64,000 bases of DNA, from positions 155,457,151-155,521,150 of the forward strand of contig CP136068.1 in NCBI GenBank assembly GCA_032622095.1. The letters are read 5' to 3'. Numbering within the stretch: the first letter of the stretch is position 1; each line of letters starts with the position of its first letter. Shown here piece by piece: positions 12,341-23,440 of the stretch. This DNA comes from Siphonodentalium dalli. Taxonomy: Eukaryota; Mollusca; Scaphopoda; Gadilida; Siphonodentaliidae. The notes beneath the pieces were generated by a model that saw nothing but the letters and a program-made list of their open reading frames with translations, did not search any database and was not told the origin of the DNA. The translations under genes and the position numbers were made by a program.

Positions 12341-12515
12341 AATATAGAACCGCATGAGTGTCTGGATTTTGTCGTAATTATCGTAATCGATCTGTTCGCG
12401 CATGCAGCGATATGTCTCGTGCGGTTTTGCGTATACCGTACTCGAGATATCGCTGCGCGATCATATCGTGTCCGATAATTATGCCAAAATCCAGACATTC
12501 ATGCGGTTCTATATA
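12341..12515. mobile_element. Palindromic MITE just upstream of HECT exon 1
   Basis: Left arm TATAGAACCGCATGAGTGTC and right arm GACATTCATGCGGTTCTATA are inverted, each continuing with CTGGATTTTG or its complement. A partial relative (TCCAGACACTCGTGCGGTTC) lies at 12916-12940, on the other side of exon 1. Confidence 0.7.
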
Positions 12516-12640
12516 TTATAATGCAGCACTGTGTGCCTCATATCACGCGCAATGTAACCAAATGTTGATGTAATAATGATGATCAATACACATGACTACA
12601 TATATAATTCCGTTGACAAATCTCTATATTTATTTCAGAT

Positions 12641-12724
12641 ATGAACAACGATGATGAGGAGTTTCAGAAATTCTTGAAGAATAAGCTAGGAGATGAAGTG
12701 GTGTCCAAACTTCAGGAACACAAG
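12641..12724 (+). CDS. HECT-domain protein of giant element, coding exon 1
   Basis: This 28-codon exon starts ATGAACAACGATGATGAGGA and encodes MNNDDEEFQKFLKNKLGD followed by a helical stretch ending EHK. It is bounded by an acceptor (TATTTATTTCAG, ending 12638) and a donor (CACAAG|GTTGGA, GT at 12725). It joins in phase 0 to the acceptor at 28117, giving a continuous alpha-helical N-terminal domain (…LQEHK+ITFETIKG…), resembling a SAM- or death-like fold by pattern only. It is too short for ordinary ORF finding; I chose it because start, phase and flanking signals agree and because its first 14 nt equal those of the transposase gene at the other end. Donor strength is moderate, so another small exon within the 15-kb intron is possible. 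Confidence 0.7.
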
Positions 12725-13510
12725 GTTGGACATTATATTATTTTGGACACAATGCTGGTCGTCTGCAAAATATAGCGACGCGCCCAGAGGCACACCGTAT
12801 AACTGTGTAACTTGCTTGTATATTATAATTATGTATTTCATATCGGCATTTAACTAAATAATTCACATATGTGGCGCCATATTGGTGTGTATGGGATAGA
12901 TAATAAACAGAGTAATCCAGACACTCGTGCGGTTCTACATTGTATATATTTATTACATGTTATTGTCGAAAAAAAAATACAACCATCAATTATTAAGTCA
13001 CTTTTAAACATGTGGAAGTCATTATTCAGCCACCATATCATGACAGTCATAACAACCATTTAAATACATGTACAACATATATTTCAATTGGAAATATAAC
13101 AAAGTGTGTCGTACATCTCCTATTGTAGAAATCCAAAAATATATGTCTTTGGCTAAATACTAATTTTTTTCGCCTGTGGTCTTATTTGTTTAATAATTAA
13201 GTTTTACCACATGTCGCATTGATATATCACACTCCTACTATATATAACGTCTTTTCCGTAAGGCCAGGAACCCTGTGACCAAAAATATCAAATCGGTTCC
13301 GTGTCCCTAACTTTTTTCGTGGAATCTTAATCTTAATCTGAAGATGTTATATCTTGCGCAAATTTGTTTTATAGAAACCTTTGCTAGAAACCTTCGGTTT
13401 ATCATCCTTGACCCCAGTAAGCTACAATTTAACAAGGCGGCCCACGTATTAGGCCCGAGTCTGAATCCGTAGGTTATTTCGGACGAGGATGTTTCGAATG
13501 ACTCACATTG

Positions 13511-14077
13511 CGTTCACTAGGAAACATCAAGTTCAGGTTCCGTATAGGAACTGCTCGAATCATGGTCAGTTGTACAGTGTGAGGGGGTAGTAAACAAATA
13601 CCAGGAACTTACGCCGGGGTTCATAAGCTAGCCACACATATATCCGTTCGATGTATCCGTTCAACACGACGAAAACACCCACACATACTTGCATTCGACG
13701 CAACGAATAATACCCGGTGCATGCGATAGCGATATATTTCAGCCATTTCAACATGGATATCAAATAAAGCGCATTTCAGAATCACAATCCAAACTATATG
13801 TGTAATAATTGGTAATCCTGAAATCCTTTTAATTCGCTAGGACATATATGTACAACGCAACTTATTTTATTTGAACACTTTATATGTTGCCAAAAATGTG
13901 TGCCAAATGTCACAAGATTCTGCATTAAGCTATATGCAACTATGTAGAACGGACGCATGGCGTTCACAAGAAAACATCAAGTTCAGGTTCCGTATAGGAA
14001 CTGTTCGAATCATGGTCGGTTGTACAGTGTGAGGGGGTAGTAAACAAATACCAGGAACGTACGCCGAGGGTCATAAA
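13511..14077. repeat. Pair of 117-bp direct repeats
   Basis: 13511-13627 and 13961-14077 are near-identical (both include GTTCAGGTTCCGTATAGGAA and GAGGGGGTAGTAAACAAATA), in the same orientation about 450 bp apart. No coding content. Confidence 0.85.
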
Positions 14078-14236
14078 CCAATTATAAGTAACAATTAATT
14101 CAAAGAAGCACCATAGTAGGGATCATATATTTGTATGTTTTATTGTTTGTTATACATGTAGCTTAAATAGCTTATAGTTATTCAGTTATTGTATCTACAC
14201 GCACACATAACTATATATTCCCAGTATGTTCCTATA

Positions 14237-14456
14237 TATTCGATGCTAATCTCACTAAAATGTACTTGTTTGAGGTGCAATTTGTTTCTGCACGACAAAA
14301 TAACCCACCCTCACTCAAAATAAAAACAATCGCAATTTAAATAAACTTAATTTAAAAACAACCCAACTGTTGGTTTAAGGTTCACCTAATAAACGTGACA
14401 TTAAAGTAAATAAACTAGTTGGGTCCACCTAAGTCGCAAACTTTATTTCAACCAAT
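14237..14456. repeat. 220-bp repeat, first copy (second at 21874-22093)
   Basis: Both copies include CTAATCTCACTAAAATGTAC and end in TTTATTTCAACC, in the same orientation, 7.6 kb apart on either side of the Gypsy element. The second copy continues into TTGGTT/AACCCAAC-rich DNA (to about 22320). They lack TG..CA ends and are not LTRs of the Gypsy element. Confidence 0.8.
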
Positions 14457-14689
14457 TACCATTAGGCTATGTGAAAAAGAATTAGTAAGTTGTGCGCACG
14501 ACATCCTAAGCTGTGCCATCTGTGACATCTATCGTATCTTAACCAGATAAGGAAGGGTACATGTTAGCACATACAGGTGTATATTGTGCCTTAGAATACG
14601 TATGGCATTATGTAGTCACTATAGTAGTTTTGGCGCTGTACAAATATACATAATGGATATATGAGTTATCTCATATATATTTTGAGAAA

Positions 14690-15370
14690 AAACTTCTTTG
14701 TTTGTTTGAAAGTTATGGACTCGAAAACGGCCCAACCGATCGACTTGACATTTGGCACACATCTTCGACCCGGCCTAGAAGGAACATAGATAGAGCGCTT
14801 ATTGAATTTCCAGTCGTAAATTTGATACCATTAAAATATTTGGCTATCTCCCGTTCCAATGATATACGACAAATGGGTGTCCATGTAATATACATACCTT
14901 ACATTTCTAGTAGAACGCACGACCATAACACAATTCTGTTTTATCGCTTTGCGTAAACTGACGTAATTAGCCAGACGATACAACGATAAGAAGTGTCGTA
15001 AATGCACAACCATAACAGAAACGCCAACTTGAATCGGTGTAAATAATTCCACTATATTAAAGCGAATATATATTCCCAGTAAGAAAACTGGTATCAGTAG
15101 AAAGAAGAGGATCTACCCCTTCCAACCATATGTGACAACCCTGGGTTAGTTTTACATATATACCGTAATTCTCGATATGAAAAGACGGCCATACTACAAT
15201 GTCTTGCTTAATCTATAGTAAAAATAGATACAACGTCATTCGTGACGTTGCATAATATACAGTCCGGCTCAGGGTTGATTAGTCAGGGGTGTCGAGGGCG
15301 GGGGCGGCGGCAATACTGCCCCCATATCAATAAATTATCCGATCGGGCTCAACAATTTTGTTGTCTCTAT
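14690..15370. repeat. Interspersed repeat (left part), target of the Gypsy insertion
   Basis: 14690-15020 (TTATGGACTCGAAAACGGCC and following) recurs at 20278-20665. 15200-15370 continues on the far side of the Gypsy element from 19777, as shown by the uninterrupted inverted copy at 40010-40330. Confidence 0.75.
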
Positions 15371-15521
15371 TGTGACATATTAGTATATACATGCACCCCT
15401 ATATAGACTGGACTATGACAGCCTGGTATATATATTCCACCGCTTACAGAACCAGGTGCTTTGTACAGTAATCATGACACATTAAACATATCATATCTAT
15501 ATAAATTGCACACTCATTACA
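15371..15521 (+). repeat. Gypsy 5' LTR (151 bp)
   Basis: Begins TGTGACATATTAG and ends CACTCATTACA (TG..CA). Matches 19626-19776 over its full length. It is unusually short for an LTR. Confidence 0.95.
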
Positions 15522-15534
15522 TGGTGTCTGAAGT
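15522..15534 (+). other. Primer-binding site candidate
   Basis: TGGTGTCTGAAGT begins directly after the 5' LTR; TGG at this place is the expected complement of a tRNA CCA end. Priming tRNA not identified. Confidence 0.7.
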
Positions 15535-15540
15535 AAAAAC

Positions 15541-16374
15541 ATGGATGGGTTACCAGCACCGAAAGCATTAATAGTGACCGATGGGTCAAATGTCGAGAAC
15601 TGGGAAAAGTTCAAAAACTGTTTCCAGCTCTATATGATTGCTTCTGGAGCCGACAAGAAAGATGTTGAGATCCAGAAAGCTCTTCTGCTACACTTGATCG
15701 GTGATGAAGGCAGAAGAATTCACAACAGCTTGGGACTGGCCGATGATGTCACGTACGCAAATATACTGAAGTCCTTTGATGACCACTTCGTCGTGAAAGG
15801 ATACAAGACGTTTGAGAGGCACATGTTCCGTTCCTCACGTCAAGGAAACTCGCAATTCGAAACGTTTCTTACCACGTTACAAACTCAAGCACAAAAATGT
15901 GAGTTTGGGAACACGATAGAAGAGAACATTTGCCATCAGATACTCGTCGGGATTACAAGCATACAGCTGAAGGAAAAATTGTTACGAGAATCGGACTTGA
16001 CCCTGAAAAAGGCGAAAGAAGTATGTCGTGCACACGAAAGTTTTAAAGAGCAGATCGAAAAAATCACAACTGAAGCAGCTACAAATGACATTCATTATGT
16101 GAGAAGACAAAATGGAAATAATAGTGCTCGACCCAAGGATAATAAATATCCGGATGCTCACAAAAATAACTGGACTACACGAAAAAACGTGAGTAAACAT
16201 TTCGAAAAGAGATACGAAATAACTAACTGCCCAAGATGCGCTCGTTCTCATGGAAAGGACAAAACTGATTGTTTCGCATATGGCAAAACTTGTAACACCT
16301 GTCACGGATTTAACCACTTCAGTATTAAATGTCGAACGAAAAAAATGCATTCTGTAGTCGAAAATGAACAATAG
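15541..16374 (+). CDS. Gypsy Gag-like protein (277 aa)
   Basis: Structural protein of the retrotransposon particle (family knowledge). The ATG is 20 bp after the LTR. Residues about 20-190 have the helical capsid-like retrotransposon gag pattern (ENWEKFKNCFQLYMIASG near the start, FETFLTTLQTQAQKC mid-domain). The C-terminus has a zinc-binding region: CPRCARSHGKDKTDC and then a CNTCHGFNHFSIKC knuckle (C-x2-C-x4-H-x4-C). The frame closes at TAG 16372-16374. The same frame continues, with a second stop (TGA 16396), straight into the protease. This arrangement suggests an ancestral gag-pro fusion or stop-codon readthrough. The frame itself is uninterrupted. Confidence 0.9.
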   Translation: MDGLPAPKALIVTDGSNVENWEKFKNCFQLYMIASGADKKDVEIQKALLLHLIGDEGRRIHNSLGLADDVTYANILKSFDDHFVVKGYKTFERHMFRSSRQGNSQFETFLTTLQTQAQKCEFGNTIEENICHQILVGITSIQLKEKLLRESDLTLKKAKEVCRAHESFKEQIEKITTEAATNDIHYVRRQNGNNSARPKDNKYPDAHKNNWTTRKNVSKHFEKRYEITNCPRCARSHGKDKTDCFAYGKTCNTCHGFNHFSIKCRTKKMHSVVENEQ

Positions 16375-16398
16375 GCGTCAAGTGACTCTGAGAATTGA

Positions 16399-16872
16399 GA
16401 TCAGAATTTCTACATTGGAACAATTGATGACAAAGTAATAAATTCATCTCGTGAGTGGAACGTCACTGCACGTGTTGGCGTCAGAAATATCCTATTAAAA
16501 TTCAAACGGGACACAGGAGCACAAGTGAATGTGTTAACGCACAGCGAATACAAACACATCACGGATGAACCTATGCTGAAATCTAACAAAACATTGACAG
16601 CATACAATAACCAGAAAATAAATGTTGTTGGGGAATGCAAACTTCCAATGACAATTGGCAAAACGTCTTGTGTGCAGACATTTGTTGTTGTAAAAGAGAA
16701 AAGCAACTCCATTCTGGGACTCCAGGCGTGTGAAACATTACAATTAATACAAAAACTATGTTCCGTGGAGGACTCGAACAAATCGCCAACAAATAGTGAT
16801 TCATTATTCGATGAATATAAAGATGTATTCAGCGAGAGGTTGGATGGGTTAAAGGATCAGACATTCACATAA
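16399..16872 (+). pseudogene. Gypsy aspartic protease region
   Basis: In the gag frame after the TGA at 16396, an FYIGTIDD lead-in is followed by the catalytic motif DTGA (16510-16521) in RDTGAQVNVL, then the hydrophobic ILGLQ near the C-end of retropepsins. The protein runs on through a linker (FDEYKDVFSERLDGLKD) typical of the approach to reverse transcriptase. It stops at TAA 16870-16872 because of a frameshift near 16850-16865; the downstream ORF is in a different frame. Confidence 0.85.
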
Positions 16873-16874
16873 AA

Positions 16875-18179
16875 ATGAAGGATAACCCAATTCCTGTTCA
16901 ACATCCACCGAGACGAATTCCGTTCGCGCTCAACGATCGTGTTCGGGCGGAGTTACAACGCATGGTTGAAGAAGGCATAATTACACCAGTTACTGAGGCT
17001 ACCGAATGGATAAATTCCATGGTTGTCGTGGAAAAACCTTTGAAGTCCCTTAGGATATGTCTGGATCCGCGTGATTTGAACAAATACGCTATCAGCGATG
17101 ACTACAAAATTCCTACAAGTGAGGAAATGGCATCTAAGTTGGCAGGGTCAAAGGTATATGCACAACTCGATTGTCGCGCGTCGTTCTGGCAACTGCCTCT
17201 GGATAAAGAAAGCTCCATGCTAACAACATTCAGCACACCATTCGGAAACTATCGTTTCCAACAACTACCCTATGGGTTAAACGTATCGAGTCAGGTGTGG
17301 CAAAGAATTGTGTCGACATTGTTTCGTGACCTAGATGGCGTCGAAATTTACATTGATGATTTGTGCATACAGGCAGCGGATGAAATTACTCTGCAAGAGA
17401 GACTAGTGTGCGTGTTGGACATATGCCGTGAGAATAATTTAAGGCTAAACCAATCTAAATGCACGCTTCAAGCCACGAAAACAAAATACCTCGGATTCCT
17501 AATAAATGAATCTGGATTGGAGATTGACAACGACCGCATTACCGAGATACAAAAATTCAATGTTCCGTCTTGTAAAGATGACATTCAGCGTTTCTTGGTA
17601 ATGCTAACTTTTCTTAACCGGTTCATCAAGAACCTGTCAGAAGAAACGACTGTACTGCGTGAACTGCTCAAAGAGGACGTGGCATTCATATGGGACAAAC
17701 GACATGATGCTGCATTTGATAGATTGAAGCGATTATTGACTGAAGCACCAGTACTGAGATATTTCGACCCAAATAAGGAAGTGACAATAACAAGCGACGC
17801 CAGTCGGAATGGCTTGGGAGCAGCAATTTTTCAGCAAGGTCAGGTCGTTGCTTACGGATCGAGAATTCTCACAAAATCCGAAATAAACTATGCACAAATC
17901 GAAAAGGAATTATTAAGTATAGTGCTTGCATTGGATCGATGGCATCAAATGACTTACGGACGTCATGTTACAATTCACAATGACCATCGTCCATTACAAT
18001 TCATTCTAAATAATGGTTTATCACAGGCATCACCGAGATTAGAGCGAATGATACTACGATTACAGCGATACGATTTCAGATATGTATGGAAAGCTGGGAA
18101 AGCATCTGAAATGAATATTGCAGACGCGTTAAGTCGCGCACCACAACCGCACACGGATGCCGAAGGACAATTTGAATAA
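16875..18179 (+). pseudogene. Gypsy reverse transcriptase and RNase H
   Basis: The open frame is 434 aa. Reverse transcriptase: MVEEGIITPV, LRICLDPRDLNK, AQLDCRASFWQLPL (catalytic D), FQQLPYGLN and the YIDD box at residues 159-162 (17349-17360). RNase H: TSDASRNGLGA, IEKELLSI and HNDHRPLQF, with ADALSR at the C-end. All active-site acidic residues I can identify are present. The true start lies upstream across a frameshift, so the ATG at 16875 is internal to the polyprotein. The frame is closed by a TAA at 18177-18179, after which the integrase continues in the same frame. Confidence 0.95.
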
Positions 18180-19424
18180 GAAATTGCGTGCTATGTGCAT
18201 ATAACTGTGTCAAGTTTACCATTTTCTGACGAGAAACTACGAAAGTTTAAAAATGACATCCAAAATGACCTTGAACTAAAAACACTGAAAACCATTATTC
18301 CAAATGGATGGCCCGAAAAACGACAAGAAGTTCAGGAAAATCTAAAGAAATACTGGAACTTTCGTGACGAACTCTCATGTTATAGCAACCATGAACTGAT
18401 ATTCAAATCTGAGAAAGTACTGATTCCAGCTTCGTGGAAAACCTACATGCTTACTCGCATACATGATGGACATTTAGGCCAAGAGAAGTCAATTAATCGC
18501 GCGAATGGATCTGTATTTTGGCCCGGAATGCGAGCGGATATAAGCAAGTGCATCAGTGAATGCGAGGTGTGCCAAACGCACCAAAACAAACTGCAAAAGG
18601 AACCAATGATCCCTCACTCTCGTCCGAAAGAACCGGGGACGAAACTAGGGACAGACTGTTTCCACTTTCATGGAGATAACTACCTACTGGTAGTTGATTA
18701 TACCAGCAACTACTTTGCCATTGCCAAACTAAACAGCTTATCTGCAAATGAACTCGTGCTGAAAATGAAATCAATCATGTGTCGTTTCGGAACGCCGGAA
18801 ATATTGGTCAGTGACAATTGCTCGTCGTACGTGAGTGAAGTTTTTAAATCATCCTTGGACTCATGGGGAATTCAACAAATTACGAGTTCATCATATTACC
18901 CGAAAAGTAATGGATTAGCAGAAAAGTACTGTGGAATTACTAAATCTCTTCTTCAGAAGGCATTTGACACTAACCAGGACCCCTATTTAGCATTGATGAC
19001 TTATAGAAACTCGTCTGTTCTAGGAAAACTTAGTCCAAGTCAATTATTAATGGGACGACAATTGAGAGCACGATTGCCTGTCAGCTGGAAAGAGCTCATC
19101 CCGGTAAAACAGAATAATGTGCAACAACACCGCGTTGCTAAAACTACCCGTCAGAAATATTATTACGATAGACATGCCAAGCCTCAGACGGAATTGTCAC
19201 CGAATCAGAACATTGTGACCTACGATCGTACCTCAAAAACATGGATTCGTGGAAATGTACAGAACAAACACATTCATCCCAGAAGTTATGACATACAACT
19301 GTCAAGTGGTGCGAACCAGCAAACCACCCACACGATATGGATTTGGGTGATGGATTTACATCTTAAAGTGACATTCAAATTCAGTTACCAGTTTTCATTA
19401 ATGGCGCGTGGATTTACCTCTTAA
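18180..19424 (+). pseudogene. Gypsy integrase
   Basis: Continues in the reverse transcriptase frame right after the TAA at 18177. The zinc-binding N-domain has HDGHLG..CISECEVCQTH (H-H-C-C). The catalytic core has D at GTDCF (18654), D at VSDNCSS (18813) and E at GLAEKY (18921), giving D-x52-D-x35-E, the canonical D,D(35)E spacing. The C-terminal part (YYYDRHAKP, NIVTYDR) fits the post-core region. The last ~25 residues run into 59-bp tandem repeats, so the true end may have been altered. Confidence 0.93.
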
Positions 19425-19527
19425 AGTGACATTCAAATTCAGTTACCAGTTTTCATTAATGGTACAGTGGATTTACATCTTAAAGTGACATTCAAATTCA
19501 GTTACCAGTTTTCATTAATGGTGCATA
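19352..19527 (+). repeat. 59-bp tandem repeat, 3 copies, in Gypsy 3' region
   Basis: Units begin GGATTTACATCTTAAAGTGA and end TTTTCATTAATGG; start-to-start spacing is 59 bp. The integrase frame ends inside the second unit. Confidence 0.9.
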
Positions 19528-19615
19528 GACATTAATGGTGTATTAGTGATTTGACTTTAATAGTGAGATGGTATTTCAAAAACTCTAAATGTATGAAAGC
19601 GTTTTACATTATACT

Positions 19616-19625
19616 AAAAGGGAGA
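19616..19625 (+). other. Polypurine tract
   Basis: AAAAGGGAGA immediately precedes the 3' LTR, the expected plus-strand priming site. Confidence 0.85.
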
Positions 19626-19776
19626 TGTGACATATTAGTATAGACATGCATCCCTATATAGAATGGACTATGCCAGCCTGGTATATATCTTCCACCGCTT
19701 ACAGAACCAGGTGCTTTGTACAGTAATCATGACACATTAAACATATTATATCTATATAAATTGACCACTCATTACA
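19626..19776 (+). repeat. Gypsy 3' LTR (151 bp)
   Basis: TGTGACATATTAG..CATTACA, followed by TCTAT matching the 5 bp before the 5' LTR. Confidence 0.95.
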
Positions 19777-20670
19777 TCTATTTCATCGGCTATTGAATCG
19801 GATGACCTTCACTTCGTATAATTTCTTTGCGAACGTCTCAATTTATCACATATGCTACCCCTAGGATCCTGTGCTTGGGACGGGAAATATATCTTGGAAC
19901 AGGTAATATAAGCATATGGGTAGCAGGTCGGAACCTCGGGACGGGAATATATAAAACTACAGTCCGGAGCTAATACGACAGGGGTATTGGTGGGGCCGGA
20001 CGGGCAATACCGACCTGATATCTCCGTAATAAATTGTTTTGTCTGTATTTCATCGATGCTACCCCTAGGATCCTGTGCTTGCGACGGGGAATACATCATG
20101 GAGCGGGTAATATTATCATAGGGTAGCGGGTCAGGTGCTCGGGACGGGGAATATATATAGATCTATTATATAATACTATCTCCCAGTCTTCTATGTCTCG
20201 AGACTCAGACCCCGCGCGAAGCCGGATACTCTGCTAGTCTCATATATTTTGAGAAAAAACTTGTTTGTTTGTTTGAAAGTTATGGACTCGAAAACGGCCC
20301 AACCGATCGGCTTGATATTTGGCACACATCTTCGACTCGGCCTAGAACGAGCAGACCTTCAAATCGGTCGATTAATTATTAGACGTGTGATTAACTAAAA
20401 ACTGTTAACATACGCTGTATACATGAAAAATGAAACTTCCCGTTCGCTACGTAAACTTCCATTCGCGATAGACCGGTTATTGAATGTGCCGTCGTAAATT
20501 TGGTACAATTCAAGTCTTTGGCTATCTCCCGTTCCAATGATATAAGACAATTGGGTGTGCATTTAACATACATACCTTAAATATCGAGTAGAACTCACGA
20601 CCATAACACAATTTTTTGTATCGCTTTGCGTAAACTCACCTAATTAGCCAGACGATACAACTGATACATA
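19777..20670. repeat. Interspersed repeat (right part) after the Gypsy insertion
   Basis: Contains two relatives of the block CTACCCCTAGGATCCTGTGC (19855 and 20055), then AGACTCAGACCCCGCGCGAA (20209), also seen inverted at 33555-33610, and then the TTATGGACTCGAAAACGGCC block shared with 14690-15020. No coding content. Confidence 0.7.
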
Positions 20671-20699
20671 CATAAAGCCTTGATATTTACTCATTTTCA

Positions 20700-21070
20700 G
20701 GCGAATCCTTCTTGGGCTATGCCGTCTACGTCCACAATTCGTATTGCATGTAGGAAATACCCCCTTGATCTGATGGCGGGAGATCGGGTAATGCACATTA
20801 ACACTTTCCCTGCCGCGTCTTTTATCGGGTAATGCGGAATGTGTTCCACAGAGAACGGGAACAGCACATTCTTCGTGACGTGTCTTTTATCGGGTGGGGG
20901 GGGGGGGGTGTCGTGTAATGCGTTTTAACACCCTCCGTGTCGTGTCTTTTATCGGGTAATTCGCAATGCGTTCCACAGAGATCGGGACGGTACGAGTCTT
21001 TACCGGGTAATGCATTCTACCGGTGTCTGTGATTTCATGCTCGCCATGCCGTGTATTTTGTTGGATAATG
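20700..21070. repeat. Degenerate repeats of a CGTGTCTTTTATCGGGTAAT unit
   Basis: The unit recurs at about 20814, 20879, 20939 and (weaker) 20992, with paired GTTCCACAGAGA blocks. A 13-G run lies at 20896-20908. The frames across it are not genes. Confidence 0.65.
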
Positions 21071-22835
21071 TCTTCTACGGGGAACATATATTTGCTTGTA
21101 TGATATCGGGCACACACAAACCACATTATGAGCAGTGTAGCTCGGAAATTACTGACACATTTGGTTTGTCAAAAACACTGTACGCGGTCGGGTACCGAGA
21201 TAGAAATATATTTGCTCAGCGCCAAGCCACTTGTGAAAACACAATGCCATACAAATTCTAAGGCATATACTTCTATATTGGCTGACATGGGATGGGTAGG
21301 ATGCCTTGAATCGATTTGTGTATCCTATCTATCCCATCAAATCCAGATATGTATTGTACATTATAATCGGAATGGAATAATTTGTTTCTATTACTAGTTT
21401 TGGCACTATTATAGTGTACATATATGTATGTCTTATTATTAATGATAGATGGATGGGACAGATGGGTTAGCCGGATATATGTGATAGATGGTACAGATTG
21501 CATAGCTGGCTTAGCTGATTAAGATAGTATATATGGTACATATGAAATATCTGACTAAGCTTCGGAGATGGGATAGATTAATAGGTTGCATATATGGGTT
21601 AGCTTGGATAGATTGGTTAGCTGGAGTAGAATGGACAATTGACACATATGGTATAGATGGGTTAGCTGGATTATATTGGGACAGATCTCATCTAATATGA
21701 TAGGTGGAATAGGTTGAATAGATGGCGGACTATATGCGGTAGAATTTAAGGGATAGCCGTAACAGATGAGACACATTGGATAGATGCACAAGTTATTATC
21801 TCGTGCGCACGACTTAGTCTGTCGTGTGCATGACTTAGTATTTTTTTTCATATAGCCCTAATGGGCTTCCGTAATATTCGATACTAATCTCACTAAAATG
21901 TACTTTTTTGAAGTGCAATTTGTTTATGCACGACAAAAGAACACACCCTCACTCAAAATAAAAACTATAGCTATTTAAATAAACTTAATTTAAAAACAAC
22001 CCAACTGTTGGTTTAAGGTCCACCTAATAAACGTGATATTAAAGTAAATAAACTAGTTGGGTCCACCTAAGTCGCAAACTTTATTTCAACCTAATTAATT
22101 TGGTTAAAAACGTTTATTTACAGCAGATTAAACACGTATTTAAATTCAAATACATGTTTATTAAAATCAAATAAACGTTGGGTTATTTATTAAATTAACG
22201 TTGGATTGAATATATCCACCGAACGGTGGTAACCCAACTATGTTGTGTTACATTTTTCAAACCATCGTTGGTTTAAAACTAAATATTTTGTTCAGTTGAA
22301 AGTAACCCAACATCTATTTAGAATGAAATATAATAACTACCCCGCAAGACGTCATCGGCATATACACCACGCGTAGACCTACTTGTGGTGTGGTAGACAT
22401 CGGCGCATAAACGCTAAATATATGTTTAAAATGGCATTTAATTATATATTAAAATGCATCAATATATTCCGATTAATAACCTATATAATGTGTGACTAAT
22501 CCAGATAACATATTACACATAAGTTTGAATATTAAACAAGTTTAATTGAATTAATAATTTATTAAAAAAAAGATGACAATTATTTCTAGAGTAGCAGTTC
22601 CTTAATATATCCGCATTGCTTCGCGCCTCATTACGCCACCGTAGTGTGGTGTTTCTAGCTTTTGGTTTTTTGATATCGCATGGTCGATCGATAATTCACT
22701 GGGTGATTGTACATTCGGCAAACCTCGTCAGATTCCGTCACCGTTTCATCGTACCGATAATTACGAGAGTACAACTAAGATTGGCACATGTGTTTACGTC
22801 ACCGGTGTAATTGTGGGGACATGCTTCTATTATGA
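21071..22835. other. No gene; low-complexity and repeat DNA
   Basis: 21420-21740 is rich in GATGGGATAG- and GGTTAGCTGGA-like steps. 21874-22093 is the second copy of the 220-bp repeat. 22090-22320 has recurring TTGGTT/AACCCAAC motifs. The open frame at 22616-22810 has no recognisable family. Confidence 0.6.
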
Positions 22836-23440
22836 AGGTTTGCTATCCCGAAGGTCCGCTATTCCGAAGGTTCTCTATTCCGAAGGTTTTTGTTATTTTT
22901 AGGTTAATTCTATATTTTAAAGTATTGAGACTAATTTGAGAGGGTTCATTTTCACAAAGATTCTTTATATGGAGTGTGCGCTCACATCCGAACTGATCAT
23001 GCGCGCACACCGATACAGATACAGGAGGAAATAACTTAACTTAGAACATTAAATGTGATTTTGTTTTGTTTTCTCTGGTTTTCTTGAGATTTTATGTCAT
23101 TACGTGGGCCCATACCTTTGAATTCTTGGCATATACTATGAATGTTGTGGTATATATGGACCCTCCCGCATTGGGACATGACATAGGTTCAGTTGACTTA
23201 AGTGGTGTTCTGTGTGTGCTCCAATTTGGAGTTCAATATTTTAAGGGCCAAGTTTAGAATTTTATGGGTCCATACCTTTGAACTCTGGGCATATAATATG
23301 AATATTGGGGGGCATGTCTCTATTCCGAAGGTTCACTATCCCGAAGGTCCACTATTCCGAAATTTCTCTGAATGTTCGCTATTCCGAAGGTTCACCAATC
23401 CGAAGGTTCGTTATTCCGAAGGTTCTGTGTTCCAAAGATT
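22836..23440. repeat. Two CCGAAGGTT arrays with a spacer
   Basis: Units of about 16-18 bp around CTATTCCGAAGGTTC lie at 22836-22890 and 23327-23440. The blocks after each array (GTTAATTCTATATT.. near 22900 and 23456) are also alike, as are 23040-23100 and 23525-23590, so about 500 bp has been duplicated. Related to arrays at 9418 and 10970. Confidence 0.75.

Larger units (their letters stand above)
15371..19776 (+). mobile_element. Ty3/Gypsy LTR retrotransposon, both LTRs present, coding region decayed
   Basis: 4,406 bp with 151-bp LTRs and a 5-bp duplication TCTAT (15366-15370 and 19777-19781). The order is gag, protease, reverse transcriptase, RNase H, integrase, as in Ty3/Gypsy (Metaviridae-type) elements. 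The two LTRs differ at about 8 of 151 positions by eye, so it is not recent. A TAG and a TGA between gag and protease, a frameshift before the reverse transcriptase and a TAA before integrase interrupt the frame. Some gag/pol breaks could be natural recoding, but the number indicates an inactive copy. It lies in sense orientation within the intron of the HECT gene. Confidence 0.95.

Noticed and set aside
15982-16371. 129-codon minus-strand frame
   Set aside because: Antisense shadow of the Gypsy gag frame.
14237-22093. 220-bp direct repeats (14237-14456, 21874-22093) as LTRs of a larger element
   Set aside because: No TG..CA ends, no primer site or polypurine tract next to them, and the neighbouring shared block (14690 and 20278) is in the opposite relative order.
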